Part shown: positions 18,152-26,994 of the stretch, piece after piece | Numbering within the stretch: position 1 is the stretch's first letter | Layout: each line of letters opens with the position of its first letter | Assembly: GCF_011752935.1 (NCBI RefSeq) | Contig: NZ_VWWO01000001.1 | Span: forward strand, 3,162,001-3,226,000 | Length of the DNA stretch: 64,000 bases | Direction: 5' to 3' | Source: Chitinophaga sp. Cy-1792 | GTDB taxonomy: Bacteria > Bacteroidota > Bacteroidia > Chitinophagales > Chitinophagaceae | Notes under the pieces: generated by a model | What the model was told of the DNA's origin: nothing | Database searches by the model: none | The model's input: only the letters and a program-made list of their open reading frames with translations | Translations under genes and position numbers: made by a program

Positions 18152-18208
18152 AATTATTAATACAAATTTAAAGCGCCTGACACTTACGTGTAATCACACG
18201 GGTTATAT

Positions 18209-18257
18209 AGCGAAGCCCGCCGTTGGCGGGCATTTCGCTGGCATCATTCTTGATGCC
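18209..18257. other. Two adjacent perfect hairpins in an intergenic gap
   Basis: The 340-bp gap from 18093 to 18432 holds no convincing gene. Inside it, hairpin 1 pairs AGCGAA plus GCCCGCC (18209-18221) with GGCGGGC and TTCGCT (18225-18239), with a 3-nt loop and a 2-nt bulge. Hairpin 2 begins at the very next base and pairs GGCATCA (18240-18246) with TGATGCC (18251-18257). Neither is followed by a T run, so they do not look like terminators. They could be part of a structured leader for the downstream receptor, a repeat element or a transposon relic. Confidence 0.55.
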
Positions 18258-18432
18258 TACGGGCATAAAAATCTGCTGCTTATTAATGCAGTTTCTGTGT
18301 AACAGTTTTGTCGGGAATGCAGTAACAATGTGCAAAAATATATTCTGAACAGGGGCACTCGTCATCGTCGTATATGCGTTGTTACGGAATCCAGGAACCA
18401 TCTTTATTTTAAAACCGGGGCATTAAAATTTT

Positions 18433-20814
18433 ATGAAAAAGAAGGCGAGCATGTATATGTCTGTGCTATGTCTGCTGCTGGAGATACCCTCCATATACGC
18501 ACAACAGGCCAGATATACCGTCAGTGGATACGTAAGAGATAAAAAGAACGGAGAGACGCTGATAGGCATATCTATTGGAAAACCAGGTACCAGCATCGGT
18601 ACCGTTACCAATCAATATGGTTTTTATTCCCTGACATTGCCTGCCGGCGATCAGGAATTGCAATTCAGTTATATTGGTTACAATACTTTTAAAACAACCG
18701 TACACCTGCAGCAGCATGCCAAACTGGATGTTAGCCTGGAACCCGCCAGCAGCCAGCTAAACGAAGTTACCGTTAAAGGCAGCAGCGCAGAGAAAAGTAT
18801 CAACTCACTCAACACCAGCGTCAACCGGCTGGATATTCAGCAGATGAAAAAATTACCCACTTTTCTGGGGGAAGTAGATGTGTTGCGTGCCATCCAGACT
18901 TTGCCCGGCGTGCAAACTGTTGGCGACGGCGCTTCCGGGTTTAATGTACGCGGAGGAAACAGCGACGAAAACCTGATCCTGCTGGATGAAGCGCCTGTGT
19001 ACAACGCCACTCATATGCTGGGTTTCTTTTCGGTATTTAATCCCGATGCGGTGAAAAGCCTGGACCTCATCAAAGGCGGCTTCCCGGCGGCATATGGCGG
19101 AAGAACATCTTCCGTACTCGATATCCGCATGAAGGATGGTAATAATCAGCAGTTTAATATGAATGGTGGTATCGGCAATATCTTCAGCCGGTTATCTGTG
19201 GAAGCACCGATCGTAAAAGATAAATCGTCTTTTATTGTGGCAGCCAGAAGGTCGTATATTGATGTACTCATGAAACCCTTTACCTCAGGGGATATGAAAG
19301 ATACCAAACTGAACTTTTATGATCTTACTGCAAAGGCGAACTTTAAATTCAATGATAATAATACCCTCTTTCTGAGTGGCTACCTGGGCAGGGATGTATT
19401 CGGACTGGGAAATGATATCAACATGAGCTGGGGTAATGCCACGGCCACTTTACGCTGGAACCATGTGTTCAATAATAAACTCTTTCTGAATCTTTCTACC
19501 TACTACAGCAAATATGATTATAGTCTGCGCTTTACCAACCTCAGCAACAAATCATCGAATGAACCGGAACAGGGTTACGACTGGACATCCAACATTATCA
19601 ACTATGGGCTGAAGCCTTCGTTTACCTGGTTTATAAATGCACATAATACCATTCATTTTGGGGCACAAGGTGTTTACTATACCATAAAACCCGGCACTGG
19701 TGTAGGTATACAGGGAGACACCCGCAACGTGAAGCAGCTGGCCGATCAGCACGCACTGGAATCTGCTGTATACATCGACCATGAATATAAGCCCGACACA
19801 CATTTCGGGATACAATACGGCGCCCGTGTTTCTGTCTATCAGCTACTGGGAGCAGGCACGGCCTACTACTATGCAGACACCACGCCCGGCGTGCGTAAGC
19901 GCCTCATTGCACAAAAAAATTATGGCGACTGGGCATTCATGAAAAGGTACCTCTACTTTGAACCGCGTATATCCATGCGTTATGCATTTACGGCCGAACA
20001 TGCCGTAAAGCTGGCCTATAGCAGAACAACGCAGTTCATGCACCAGCTGTCCAATACCGCCTCTCCAACACCACTGGATATCTGGACGCCAAGTACCAAT
20101 AATATTCAGCCAATGGTAGCTGACCAGTATACCGCAGGGTATTTTTATAATGCGCCGAATGATAAATATGAGTTTTCCGCAGAAGTATTTTATAAGTGGA
20201 TAGATCACCAGGTAGATTATATCGATAATGCCAACCTGCAGTTAAATCCCCAGATAGAAGCGGATTTGCTGCCATCGAAAGGACGGGCATACGGGCTGGA
20301 GCTGTTTGCAAAGAAAGACATCGGGAACACGACGGGATGGATCAGTTATACACTTTCCCGCACCGAACGCAGAACGCCGGGTATCAGTCTGAGTGAATGG
20401 TTCCTGAACAGGTACGACCGTACACATAATGTAAACGTTACTGCTACACATAAGGTCAGCAAGCGTGTATCCGTTTCCGGTAATTTTGTTTTTGCCTCCG
20501 GAACACCGGCCACCTTCGCTGATAACCGCCTTGAATTCCAGGGTTGGGATATCCCTTACAATAGTACGGACAAGCGCAATGGCTATCGCCTGGCGCCTTA
20601 CAACCGCCTGGACCTCTCGCTGACACTCCGTGGAAAGCAGCTACACCGCTGGAAAGGGGAATGGGTGTTCTCTGTCTATAATGTTTATGCCAGACGCAAT
20701 GCCTATACCGTTTACTTCCGGCAGGATCCGGACGACCCGACAAAAAAAGAAGCCGTAAGGCTTTCCATCATCGGTACCATCATTCCTGGTATCACCTATA
20801 ATTTCAGTTTCTGA
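18433..20814 (+). CDS. TonB-dependent receptor with carboxypeptidase-regulatory-like domain
   Basis: 793 aa. Signal peptide to about residue 24; regulatory-like beta-sandwich at about 28-105 (VSGYVRDKKNGETLIGISI); plug at about 115-235 (EVDVLRAIQTLPGVQTVGDG, FNVRGGNSDENLILLDEAP); barrel to the terminal Phe (NFSF). It lacks an STN domain, so it should not signal through a FecR protein. It is followed 20 bp later by a DUF4249-type lipoprotein gene, a pairing frequent in Bacteroidota, where the lipoprotein probably assists substrate capture. The substrate is unknown. Confidence 0.93.
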   Translation: MKKKASMYMSVLCLLLEIPSIYAQQARYTVSGYVRDKKNGETLIGISIGKPGTSIGTVTNQYGFYSLTLPAGDQELQFSYIGYNTFKTTVHLQQHAKLDVSLEPASSQLNEVTVKGSSAEKSINSLNTSVNRLDIQQMKKLPTFLGEVDVLRAIQTLPGVQTVGDGASGFNVRGGNSDENLILLDEAPVYNATHMLGFFSVFNPDAVKSLDLIKGGFPAAYGGRTSSVLDIRMKDGNNQQFNMNGGIGNIFSRLSVEAPIVKDKSSFIVAARRSYIDVLMKPFTSGDMKDTKLNFYDLTAKANFKFNDNNTLFLSGYLGRDVFGLGNDINMSWGNATATLRWNHVFNNKLFLNLSTYYSKYDYSLRFTNLSNKSSNEPEQGYDWTSNIINYGLKPSFTWFINAHNTIHFGAQGVYYTIKPGTGVGIQGDTRNVKQLADQHALESAVYIDHEYKPDTHFGIQYGARVSVYQLLGAGTAYYYADTTPGVRKRLIAQKNYGDWAFMKRYLYFEPRISMRYAFTAEHAVKLAYSRTTQFMHQLSNTASPTPLDIWTPSTNNIQPMVADQYTAGYFYNAPNDKYEFSAEVFYKWIDHQVDYIDNANLQLNPQIEADLLPSKGRAYGLELFAKKDIGNTTGWISYTLSRTERRTPGISLSEWFLNRYDRTHNVNVTATHKVSKRVSVSGNFVFASGTPATFADNRLEFQGWDIPYNSTDKRNGYRLAPYNRLDLSLTLRGKQLHRWKGEWVFSVYNVYARRNAYTVYFRQDPDDPTKKEAVRLSIIGTIIPGITYNFSF

Positions 20815-20834
20815 CAGCTATAAAATTGCTTGCT

Positions 20835-21698
20835 ATGAGAAAAATAATCTGCTTTATATCGCTGGTATTGCTGGCAGGTTTTACGGCCTGTGAGGACAAC
20901 ATTGGCCTGGATGTACCTGAAGGGAAGTCGCTTCCCGTAGTGGACGCCTGGATTACCACGGAGCAGGGGATTCAAAGTATACGTATGACGATGTCGGTGC
21001 CTTATGCCGATCCCGATTCTGCGCCCGTTATAAGAGATGCGAAAATCATTTTAAATGACCTTACCACCGGCAGTAGTTATCCTTTTACGTTTAACAACGG
21101 TGCATATACCTACGATGCCAGCGCCAAACCTATTGGCTATGTAGGACACGTATATAAAATACATATTGAGTACCAGCACGAAATACTGGAAGGGGTGGAC
21201 TCACTTAAAAGAGTACCACCGGTTGATTCTATTTTATTTGGTCATAAAACCAAGGAAGAAGCTGTATCCGGTGTAGAAGGCTTCTATGCTAAATTTTTTG
21301 CGGTAGACTTTCCCGGAGAAGGTGATTATTACTGGATCAGGTCGTACAGGAATGATACCCTGCACCGGGTGGAAGACCTGCTGTCTATTGATGGTTCACT
21401 GGCAGGAGGTATTTCAGATGGAACACCTTTTATTCTGCCGCTCACCCAGCGTATCACAGATTATGACCGTCCTTTCAAGCTGAATGAAACGGTCATTGTG
21501 CGTTTATCGGCGCTGAGTAAAAACAGTTATGATTTTTTGTGGCAGGTATATCAGCAGCTGAATGCGGGAGGTTTGTTTGCGAAGGTGCTGGAGAATGTGC
21601 CTACGAATATACAGAATACCGATCCTAAGGGTAAGGTAAAGGTACTCGGCTGGTTTGGTACATCTGCGGTAAGCAGGGGAGAAAGAAAAATTAAATAA
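20835..21698 (+). CDS. DUF4249-type lipoprotein
   Basis: 287 aa from the ATG at 20835; an upstream TTG at 20826 is less likely. The signal peptide ends in a lipobox (LLAGFTAC), Cys18. The mature part begins with the pattern GKSLPVVDAWITTEQGIQSIRMT that I associate with DUF4249, followed by a VRDAKIILND-like strand region. It is encoded directly behind a TonB receptor and probably works with it at the outer membrane. No enzymatic motif is visible. Length and order match other receptor/DUF4249 pairs. Confidence 0.8.
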   Translation: MRKIICFISLVLLAGFTACEDNIGLDVPEGKSLPVVDAWITTEQGIQSIRMTMSVPYADPDSAPVIRDAKIILNDLTTGSSYPFTFNNGAYTYDASAKPIGYVGHVYKIHIEYQHEILEGVDSLKRVPPVDSILFGHKTKEEAVSGVEGFYAKFFAVDFPGEGDYYWIRSYRNDTLHRVEDLLSIDGSLAGGISDGTPFILPLTQRITDYDRPFKLNETVIVRLSALSKNSYDFLWQVYQQLNAGGLFAKVLENVPTNIQNTDPKGKVKVLGWFGTSAVSRGERKIK

Positions 21699-21865
21699 AG
21701 CATTTTACCCTGTGTAGAAAATAATTCCGTGTTATGTTTATTTTTTATTGTTTTGTTCTGCTGTAAAGGTAGATGATTGTTCTTTTTTTCTTTATATTTT
21801 GTTTGGAAAGATATTTATTCTTAAAATTGCCCTCATAATATCTTTTTTTACTGTTTGATACAGAA

Positions 21866-22060
21866 ATGGTTGCTGTTGTACGCAGCATTAAAAGGGAACG
21901 GTGTTAAAATCGCCGGCTGTCCCGCAACTGTAAGTAGTTACCTGAATCCTGTCCAGCTTTATGTTCATTGTCACCTGAAGACGAGAAGAACGGACACGGA
22001 TACTACGAGCCAGGAGACCTGCCTTTTCTGCATGTTGACAATACTTTCGGGGATTGAAGT
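21866..22060 (+). ncRNA. Cobalamin (adenosyl/methyl-B12) riboswitch upstream of metE
   Basis: The conserved core can be read directly: AAAAGGGAACGGTG at 21890-21903, then CTGTCCCGCAACTGTAA at about 21916-21932, and GAGCCAGGAGACCTGCC at 22007-22023, which are the hallmark blocks of cobalamin riboswitches. A hairpin CAATACTTTCGGGGATTG follows at about 22038-22055. The position, about 140 nt before metE, fits repression of B12-independent methionine synthase when cobalamin is available. The outer boundaries are approximate. Confidence 0.92.
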
Positions 22061-22175
22061 GGGTCAGCTTTCGGGTATACTTGCTATTACTGACGTACGC
22101 AGTGATAAGGCCGGGTATCCTGCCCACTATTCCCGCAGAAGGTATTGAAGTAAAGATGATCACCTGTCATCATTC
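22058..22175 (+). promoter_or_regulatory. Putative expression platform between B12 aptamer and metE
   Basis: Two mutually exclusive-looking pairings occur: AGTGGG at 22058-22063 with CCCACT at 22123-22128, and GTCAG at 22063-22067 with CTGAC at 22090-22094. A further hairpin, GATGA at 22155-22159 with TCATC at 22167-22171, ends 25 bp before the metE ATG. No T-rich intrinsic terminator is seen, so control may act on translation. Structure is inferred by eye. Confidence 0.45.
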
Positions 22176-22196
22176 ACTTTAAAACCGACCGGGCAC

Positions 22197-24515
22197 ATGA
22201 TTACGCATAACCTGGGCTATCCGAGAATGGGCGCCCACCGTGAATTGAAAAAAGCCAATGAAGCTTACTGGAGTGGTAAAATCACCGCCTTTCAGCTGGA
22301 ACAAACGGCTAAGGATATACGCTTAAACAACTGGTATCTGCAGAAAGATGCCGGCATAGATATCATCCCCAGTAATGATTTTTCTTACTATGACCATGTG
22401 CTGGATACCTGTCTGATGGTAGGAGCGATCCCTACGCGTTATCACGACTTGCTGGTTGAAAAGCAGCTGCCACAGCTGGATTTGCAGTTTGCCATGGCAC
22501 GCGGCTACCAGAAAGATGGCATGGATATTACTGCCATGGAGATGACCAAGTGGTTTGATACCAACTACCATTATATTGTTCCTGAATTTACACCCAACCA
22601 GCAGTTTACACTCTTCTCCGAAAAAATTATATCACAGTTCGCCGAAGCCAAACGTGCGGGCTTCCAGACCAAGCCGGTAATACTGGGGCCTGTTTCCTTC
22701 CTGTTACTGGGTAAGGAAAAGGGCAGGAGCTTTCACCGGTTGCAGTTGTTGAACCGCCTGCTGCCGGTATACCTGGAAGTACTCACGAAGCTCGATGAAC
22801 TGGATGCACATTATATTCAGTTCGATGAACCTTGTCTTTCCCTCAATTTAAACAGAGTAGAACTGGATGCCATTGCAAACAGCTATGCTGCTATTCATAA
22901 GGCATTCCCGCACCTGCACCTGATCCTGGCTGCATACTTCGAATGTTATGGCGCCAACCTGGAAGCCGTACTGAAGCTGCCGGTACAAACACTCCACCTG
23001 GACCTGGTACGTTGCTCTATGCAGCTGGAAGATATTCTGGCTACAGATATACGCAAAACAAAACTGCGTTTATCCCTTGGCGTAGTCGATGGCCGCAACA
23101 TCTGGAAGAATGATTTCCGCAAATCCCTGGAGCTGATCAACACCGCAAAAGCTGCGCTGGGTGAAGACCGCCTCCTGGTGGCGCCTTCCTGCTCCCTGCT
23201 GCATACTCCCTGTGATCTCGACCTGGAAACAGACGAAAAAAATCTGCCTGCTACCATTAAAAACTGGATGGCATTTGCAAAACAAAAGCTGGACGAAGTA
23301 AAAACACTGGCTGTTCTGGCGGGAGAAAATCCTACCGTCAATGCGCAACAGGAGCTGAAAGATAACGATGCCGCGATGGAATCGCGGAGAACATCTCCGC
23401 TCATCCACCGCAAAGCAGTAACCGACAGGGCTGCGGCGGTGACAGCAGCAGATGCAGAAAGAAAGCATGCTTTCCCGGTACGTAAGAAAGCACAGCAGCA
23501 GGTGCTGGGATTGCCTATGTTCCCGACCACTACTATTGGCAGTTTTCCGCAAACAGCTACTGTCCGCTCCTGGCGCAGTAAATGGAAGAAAGGAGCACTA
23601 AGTGCTGCGGAATATGATCAGCTGATCAAAGAAGAAACAGCGGCATCTATCCGGTGGCAGGAATCTATCGGTATGGATGTGCTGGTACATGGCGAGTTTG
23701 AGCGGAACGACATGGTAGAGTATTTCGGAGAACAGCTACAGGGCTTTGTATTTACCCAAAATGGCTGGGTACAGAGCTATGGCAGCCGTTGCGTAAAACC
23801 ACCGGTTATTTTCGGTGATGTGGAGCGCAAGGAAGCCATGACTGTTTACTATACACAATATGCACAATCCCTGACTTCGTTGCCGGTGAAAGGTATGCTG
23901 ACAGGCCCCGTTACTATTCTGCAATGGAGCTTTGTCCGGAACGACCAGCCAAGAGCGGCTACCTGCCTGCAAATTGCCCTGGCAATCCGGGATGAGGTGA
24001 AAGACCTGGAAGCAGCCGGTATTAAAGTGATTCAGATAGATGAGCCGGCCTTGAGAGAAGGTTTGCCGCTGCGCAAGGAAAACCGGGAAGCTTATCTGGA
24101 TGGTGCCGTACGCGCATTTAAGGTAGCAGCTTCCGGTGTGGCAGATACCACGCAGATACATACGCATATGTGTTATGCAGAATTCAACGATATTTTTGAA
24201 AGCATCGCCGCACTGGACGCGGATGTGATCACGATAGAAACATCGCGTTCGCAGTCCGAGTTACTGGAAGGTTTTGCTAGTTTCAAATATCCTAACGATA
24301 TTGGCCCGGGTGTTTATGATATTCACTCACCACGCATTCCTTCGGAAGAAGAAATGGTAAACCTGATGGAGCAGGCCATGGCAGTGATTCCTGCTGAGCA
24401 GTTATGGGTAAATCCTGATTGCGGCCTCAAAACCAGGGACTGGCCGGAAACCAAAGCTGCAGTGGCTGCCATGGTAGCAGCTGCTAAAACCCTGCGCAAT
24501 AAGGTTCCTGCCTGA
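22197..24515 (+). CDS. metE: 5-methyltetrahydropteroyltriglutamate--homocysteine methyltransferase, cobalamin-independent
   Basis: 772 aa, normal for MetE. The N-terminal half starts LGYPRMGAHRELKKANEAYW, the C-terminal catalytic half starts near residue 440 (FPTTTIGSFPQTATVRSWR). Zinc ligands are visible in HTHMCYAEF and NPDCGLKTR, and an IDEPALREGLPLR segment lies in the substrate site. The cytoplasmic enzyme transfers a methyl group from methyl-tetrahydrofolate to homocysteine to make methionine without B12. A cobalamin riboswitch precedes it, so it should be switched off when B12 allows use of MetH, which is not in this window. Confidence 0.97.
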   Translation: MITHNLGYPRMGAHRELKKANEAYWSGKITAFQLEQTAKDIRLNNWYLQKDAGIDIIPSNDFSYYDHVLDTCLMVGAIPTRYHDLLVEKQLPQLDLQFAMARGYQKDGMDITAMEMTKWFDTNYHYIVPEFTPNQQFTLFSEKIISQFAEAKRAGFQTKPVILGPVSFLLLGKEKGRSFHRLQLLNRLLPVYLEVLTKLDELDAHYIQFDEPCLSLNLNRVELDAIANSYAAIHKAFPHLHLILAAYFECYGANLEAVLKLPVQTLHLDLVRCSMQLEDILATDIRKTKLRLSLGVVDGRNIWKNDFRKSLELINTAKAALGEDRLLVAPSCSLLHTPCDLDLETDEKNLPATIKNWMAFAKQKLDEVKTLAVLAGENPTVNAQQELKDNDAAMESRRTSPLIHRKAVTDRAAAVTAADAERKHAFPVRKKAQQQVLGLPMFPTTTIGSFPQTATVRSWRSKWKKGALSAAEYDQLIKEETAASIRWQESIGMDVLVHGEFERNDMVEYFGEQLQGFVFTQNGWVQSYGSRCVKPPVIFGDVERKEAMTVYYTQYAQSLTSLPVKGMLTGPVTILQWSFVRNDQPRAATCLQIALAIRDEVKDLEAAGIKVIQIDEPALREGLPLRKENREAYLDGAVRAFKVAASGVADTTQIHTHMCYAEFNDIFESIAALDADVITIETSRSQSELLEGFASFKYPNDIGPGVYDIHSPRIPSEEEMVNLMEQAMAVIPAEQLWVNPDCGLKTRDWPETKAAVAAMVAAAKTLRNKVPA

Positions 24516-24548
24516 TCCAATATGGTAAAAAATTGAAAATATTTTACA

Positions 24549-24932
24549 ATGACGATAGAAGAACGCATACAGGCATCGGAAACACATATCTTCAAAGCGA
24601 TATTTCCCGATAGTACCAATCACTACGATACGATGTTTGGTGGTACGGCCATGTATCTGATGGATGAAGTGGCTTTCATTACTGCCACGCGATTTACGCG
24701 GAAAAAAGTAGTAACTGTATCTTCAGATAAAATTGATTTTAACAAACCAATTCCTGCGGGCAGAATCATTGAACTCATTGGTCGCGTATCGAAAGTGGGT
24801 AACACCAGTATGAAAGTAACGGTGGAGATTTACACGGAAGAGATGTACTCTGATGCCCGGGAAATGGCTATCAACGGAACATTTACGTTTGTAGCCATCG
24901 ACGATGAGAAACGTCCTGTGAGCGTGCTCTGA
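24549..24932 (+). CDS. Acyl-CoA thioesterase, hotdog fold (YciA-like)
   Basis: 127 aa. The segment HYDTMFGGTAMYLMDEVA near residues 26-43 is the conserved start of the hotdog helix in YciA/BACH-type acyl-CoA thioesterases, followed by VTVSSDKIDFNKPIPAG. It would hydrolyse acyl-CoA to free acid and CoA in the cytoplasm. It starts 33 bp after metE and may be cotranscribed; a terminator follows at 24958. Acyl chain preference cannot be read. Confidence 0.9.
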   Translation: MTIEERIQASETHIFKAIFPDSTNHYDTMFGGTAMYLMDEVAFITATRFTRKKVVTVSSDKIDFNKPIPAGRIIELIGRVSKVGNTSMKVTVEIYTEEMYSDAREMAINGTFTFVAIDDEKRPVSVL

Positions 24933-24957
24933 TGTTAGCGTTTTAATTTTCTTGCCA

Positions 24958-24989
24958 TCCCGTCTCTACTGCAGAGGCGGGATTTTTTT
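24958..24989 (+). terminator. Intrinsic terminator after metE/thioesterase
   Basis: A 10-bp stem (24958-24967 with 24973-24982, one G-T pair), 5-nt loop and a run of seven T. Confidence 0.85.
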
Positions 24990-25027
24990 CTTAAAACAAC
25001 CATTAATTGCCAGTTGTTATCGGATAT

Positions 25028-25327
25028 ATGTCTGGTACTAATTACAATATTGTCAACAATACGAAGGAGCTGCAGTTCGAGATCAGCGAAGGTGGGGAGA
25101 AGGCGATCCTCACATACCGGTTTTATAAGGAAGATATAGCCTTCATGCATACCACCGTGCCTGCAGGCCTAACCGGTAAGGGTATTGCCACCTTGTTAGC
25201 CCGTGCTGCCTTCGATTATGCGAAGTCTCTCAATAAGCCAGTGATGGTATACTGCCCCTTTGTGGCCAGCTTCTTAAAAAAGCACACGGAATACAGGGTA
25301 CAGCTCGACCGTACTTTCCATCATTAA
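25028..25327 (+). CDS. Small GNAT-like N-acetyltransferase (Acetyltransf_CG type)
   Basis: 99 aa from the ATG at 25028; a TTG at 25007 would add seven residues. It shows the compact fold pattern of YidJ/GtlB-like mini-GNAT proteins: ILTYRFYKEDIAFMHTTVPAGLTGKGIATLLARAAFDYAK (read in parts), with the acetyl-CoA loop LTGKGIA and a VMVYCPFVASFLKKH C-terminal block containing the conserved Cys-Pro. The family binds acetyl-CoA; substrates are mostly unknown. It stands alone between a terminator and the MBOAT gene. Confidence 0.88.
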   Translation: MSGTNYNIVNNTKELQFEISEGGEKAILTYRFYKEDIAFMHTTVPAGLTGKGIATLLARAAFDYAKSLNKPVMVYCPFVASFLKKHTEYRVQLDRTFHH

Positions 25328-25556
25328 CCTCCGGTTTCTGATAATTATTTTCATACATAAATATTTGTTTATAATTTATAAATATTTATTATTTGTTGTA
25401 GAATGATTATCTTCTGTTTTTAGGGATGGGTATTGCGTTTCACCCATTGATGGCTGTTTTACCATTGTTGCCGGCTTTGATTTATCGGGTGAAAGCGCTA
25501 CTTTCGGAACCTGTAATACATCCAACTTTAGACTGCGGTAAACCCCTATACTGTTT

Positions 25557-26993
25557 ATGGTTTTCAACTCATTCGAGTTTGCATTATTTCTGCCAATTGT
25601 TTTCCTGCTCTATTGGTTTGCGGCGCGAGGTTCGCTGATGGTTCAGAATTTAATATTGCTGGCAGCGAGTTTTGTCTTTTATGGCATGTGGGACTACCGT
25701 TTCCTGTTCCTGCTGTTCTTTTCTATTTTGCTGGACTATACTTCCGGGATAATGATACACCAGGCAGTGGGTACCCGGAAGAAAAAGATATGGCTGACGG
25801 CAAGTATCGGTATAAACTTAGGATTCCTATTCTTTTTCAAATACTATAATTTCTTTGTGGCTTCCTTTGCGGACCTCCTGCATGCGGGTGGTTTTCAGCC
25901 GCATCTCTGGACGCTGCGTATCATACTGCCGGTAGGGATCTCTTTTTATACCTTCCATGGCTTGTCTTACGTGATAGACGTGTATTACGGAAAAGTAACC
26001 CCTACAAGGAATTTTGTCAACTACGCGTTGTTTGTCAGCTTCTTTCCCTTGCTGGTAGCGGGGCCTATAGAACGTGCCACGCATCTGCTTCCGCAAATAG
26101 AGCGGACACGGGTATTTGATAGCAGCAAGGCCGCCGATGGCCTGCGGCAAATACTTTGGGGCCTGCTTAAAAAAATGGTTATCGCAGATGGCTGTGCCTT
26201 TTATGCCAACCAGATATTTAATCATTCCGCCGATTATAATGGCAGCACGTTGCTGACAGGGGCGGTACTGTTTGCGTTTCAGATCTATGGCGATTTCTCG
26301 GGTTACTCTGATATGGCTTTGGGCATAGCGCGGCTGTTTGGTTTTGAGTTGCTGCGCAATTTTGCCTATCCCTATTTCTCCCGCGACATTGCTGAGTTCT
26401 GGCGCCGCTGGCATATTTCGCTGTCATCCTGGTTTAAGGATTATGTGTATATACCGCTGGGAGGTAGCAGGGAAGGACGTTTCAAGGCAGTGCGAAATAC
26501 CTTTGTCATCTTTTTGCTGAGTGGGTTCTGGCATGGCGCCAACTGGACATTTATCATCTGGGGGGCGATTCATGCAGTGTATTTCCTGCCATTGCTTTTA
26601 TCTGACCGTAACAGGAAAAATATGGAAATAGTGGCACAGGGGCGGATATTACCTTCTCTGAAAGAAGGATTGCAAATGCTATCCACATTTCTGCTGGTAA
26701 CACTGGCCTGGGTATTTTTCAGGGCAGAAAATGCAGGACATGCATTTGCCTACCTGCGGGAGATATTTTCGCTGAGCCTGTTGCAGAAGCCTGTCATATT
26801 CCCGATGACGATGTTGCTGCTGGTAGCATTGTTTATGCTGGTAGAATGGCAGGGAAGGGCCTATCCCTATGCATTGGCTAACATCAGTATAAGGATGGGG
26901 CGTCCGGTACGCTGGGCGGTATACCTGGTGCTGCTGTTTGTTATTATCCTGCTGAAGTCCGAACAACAACAATTCATTTATTTTCAGTTCTGA
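25557..26993 (+). CDS. MBOAT family membrane O-acyltransferase (AlgI-like)
   Basis: 478 aa polytopic membrane protein. It starts MVFNSFEFALFLPIVFLLYW like AlgI/DltB-type proteins; WRRWHISLS lies at 282-290 and the catalytic His is in GFWHGANW at 323-330 (His326). The family moves acyl groups across the inner membrane onto polysaccharides or other acceptors. The next gene starts 1 bp after its stop and encodes an SGNH-like partner, the usual AlgI/AlgJ or DltB/DltD arrangement. The target molecule is unknown; no polysaccharide synthesis genes are adjacent. Confidence 0.93.
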   Translation: MVFNSFEFALFLPIVFLLYWFAARGSLMVQNLILLAASFVFYGMWDYRFLFLLFFSILLDYTSGIMIHQAVGTRKKKIWLTASIGINLGFLFFFKYYNFFVASFADLLHAGGFQPHLWTLRIILPVGISFYTFHGLSYVIDVYYGKVTPTRNFVNYALFVSFFPLLVAGPIERATHLLPQIERTRVFDSSKAADGLRQILWGLLKKMVIADGCAFYANQIFNHSADYNGSTLLTGAVLFAFQIYGDFSGYSDMALGIARLFGFELLRNFAYPYFSRDIAEFWRRWHISLSSWFKDYVYIPLGGSREGRFKAVRNTFVIFLLSGFWHGANWTFIIWGAIHAVYFLPLLLSDRNRKNMEIVAQGRILPSLKEGLQMLSTFLLVTLAWVFFRAENAGHAFAYLREIFSLSLLQKPVIFPMTMLLLVALFMLVEWQGRAYPYALANISIRMGRPVRWAVYLVLLFVIILLKSEQQQFIYFQF

Positions 26994-26994
26994 T

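Noticed and set aside
18168..18401. 77-codon minus-strand frame in the gap before the TonB receptor
   Set aside because: It contains both perfect hairpins and has no domain or start signal; treated as chance.
21855..22148. 97-codon open frame upstream of metE
   Set aside because: It covers the cobalamin riboswitch core; the conserved RNA blocks explain the sequence and the peptide has no similarity to anything known.
22946..23552. Long minus-strand frames opposite metE
   Set aside because: Overlap fully with a canonical metE coding sequence; a product of codon bias on the other strand.
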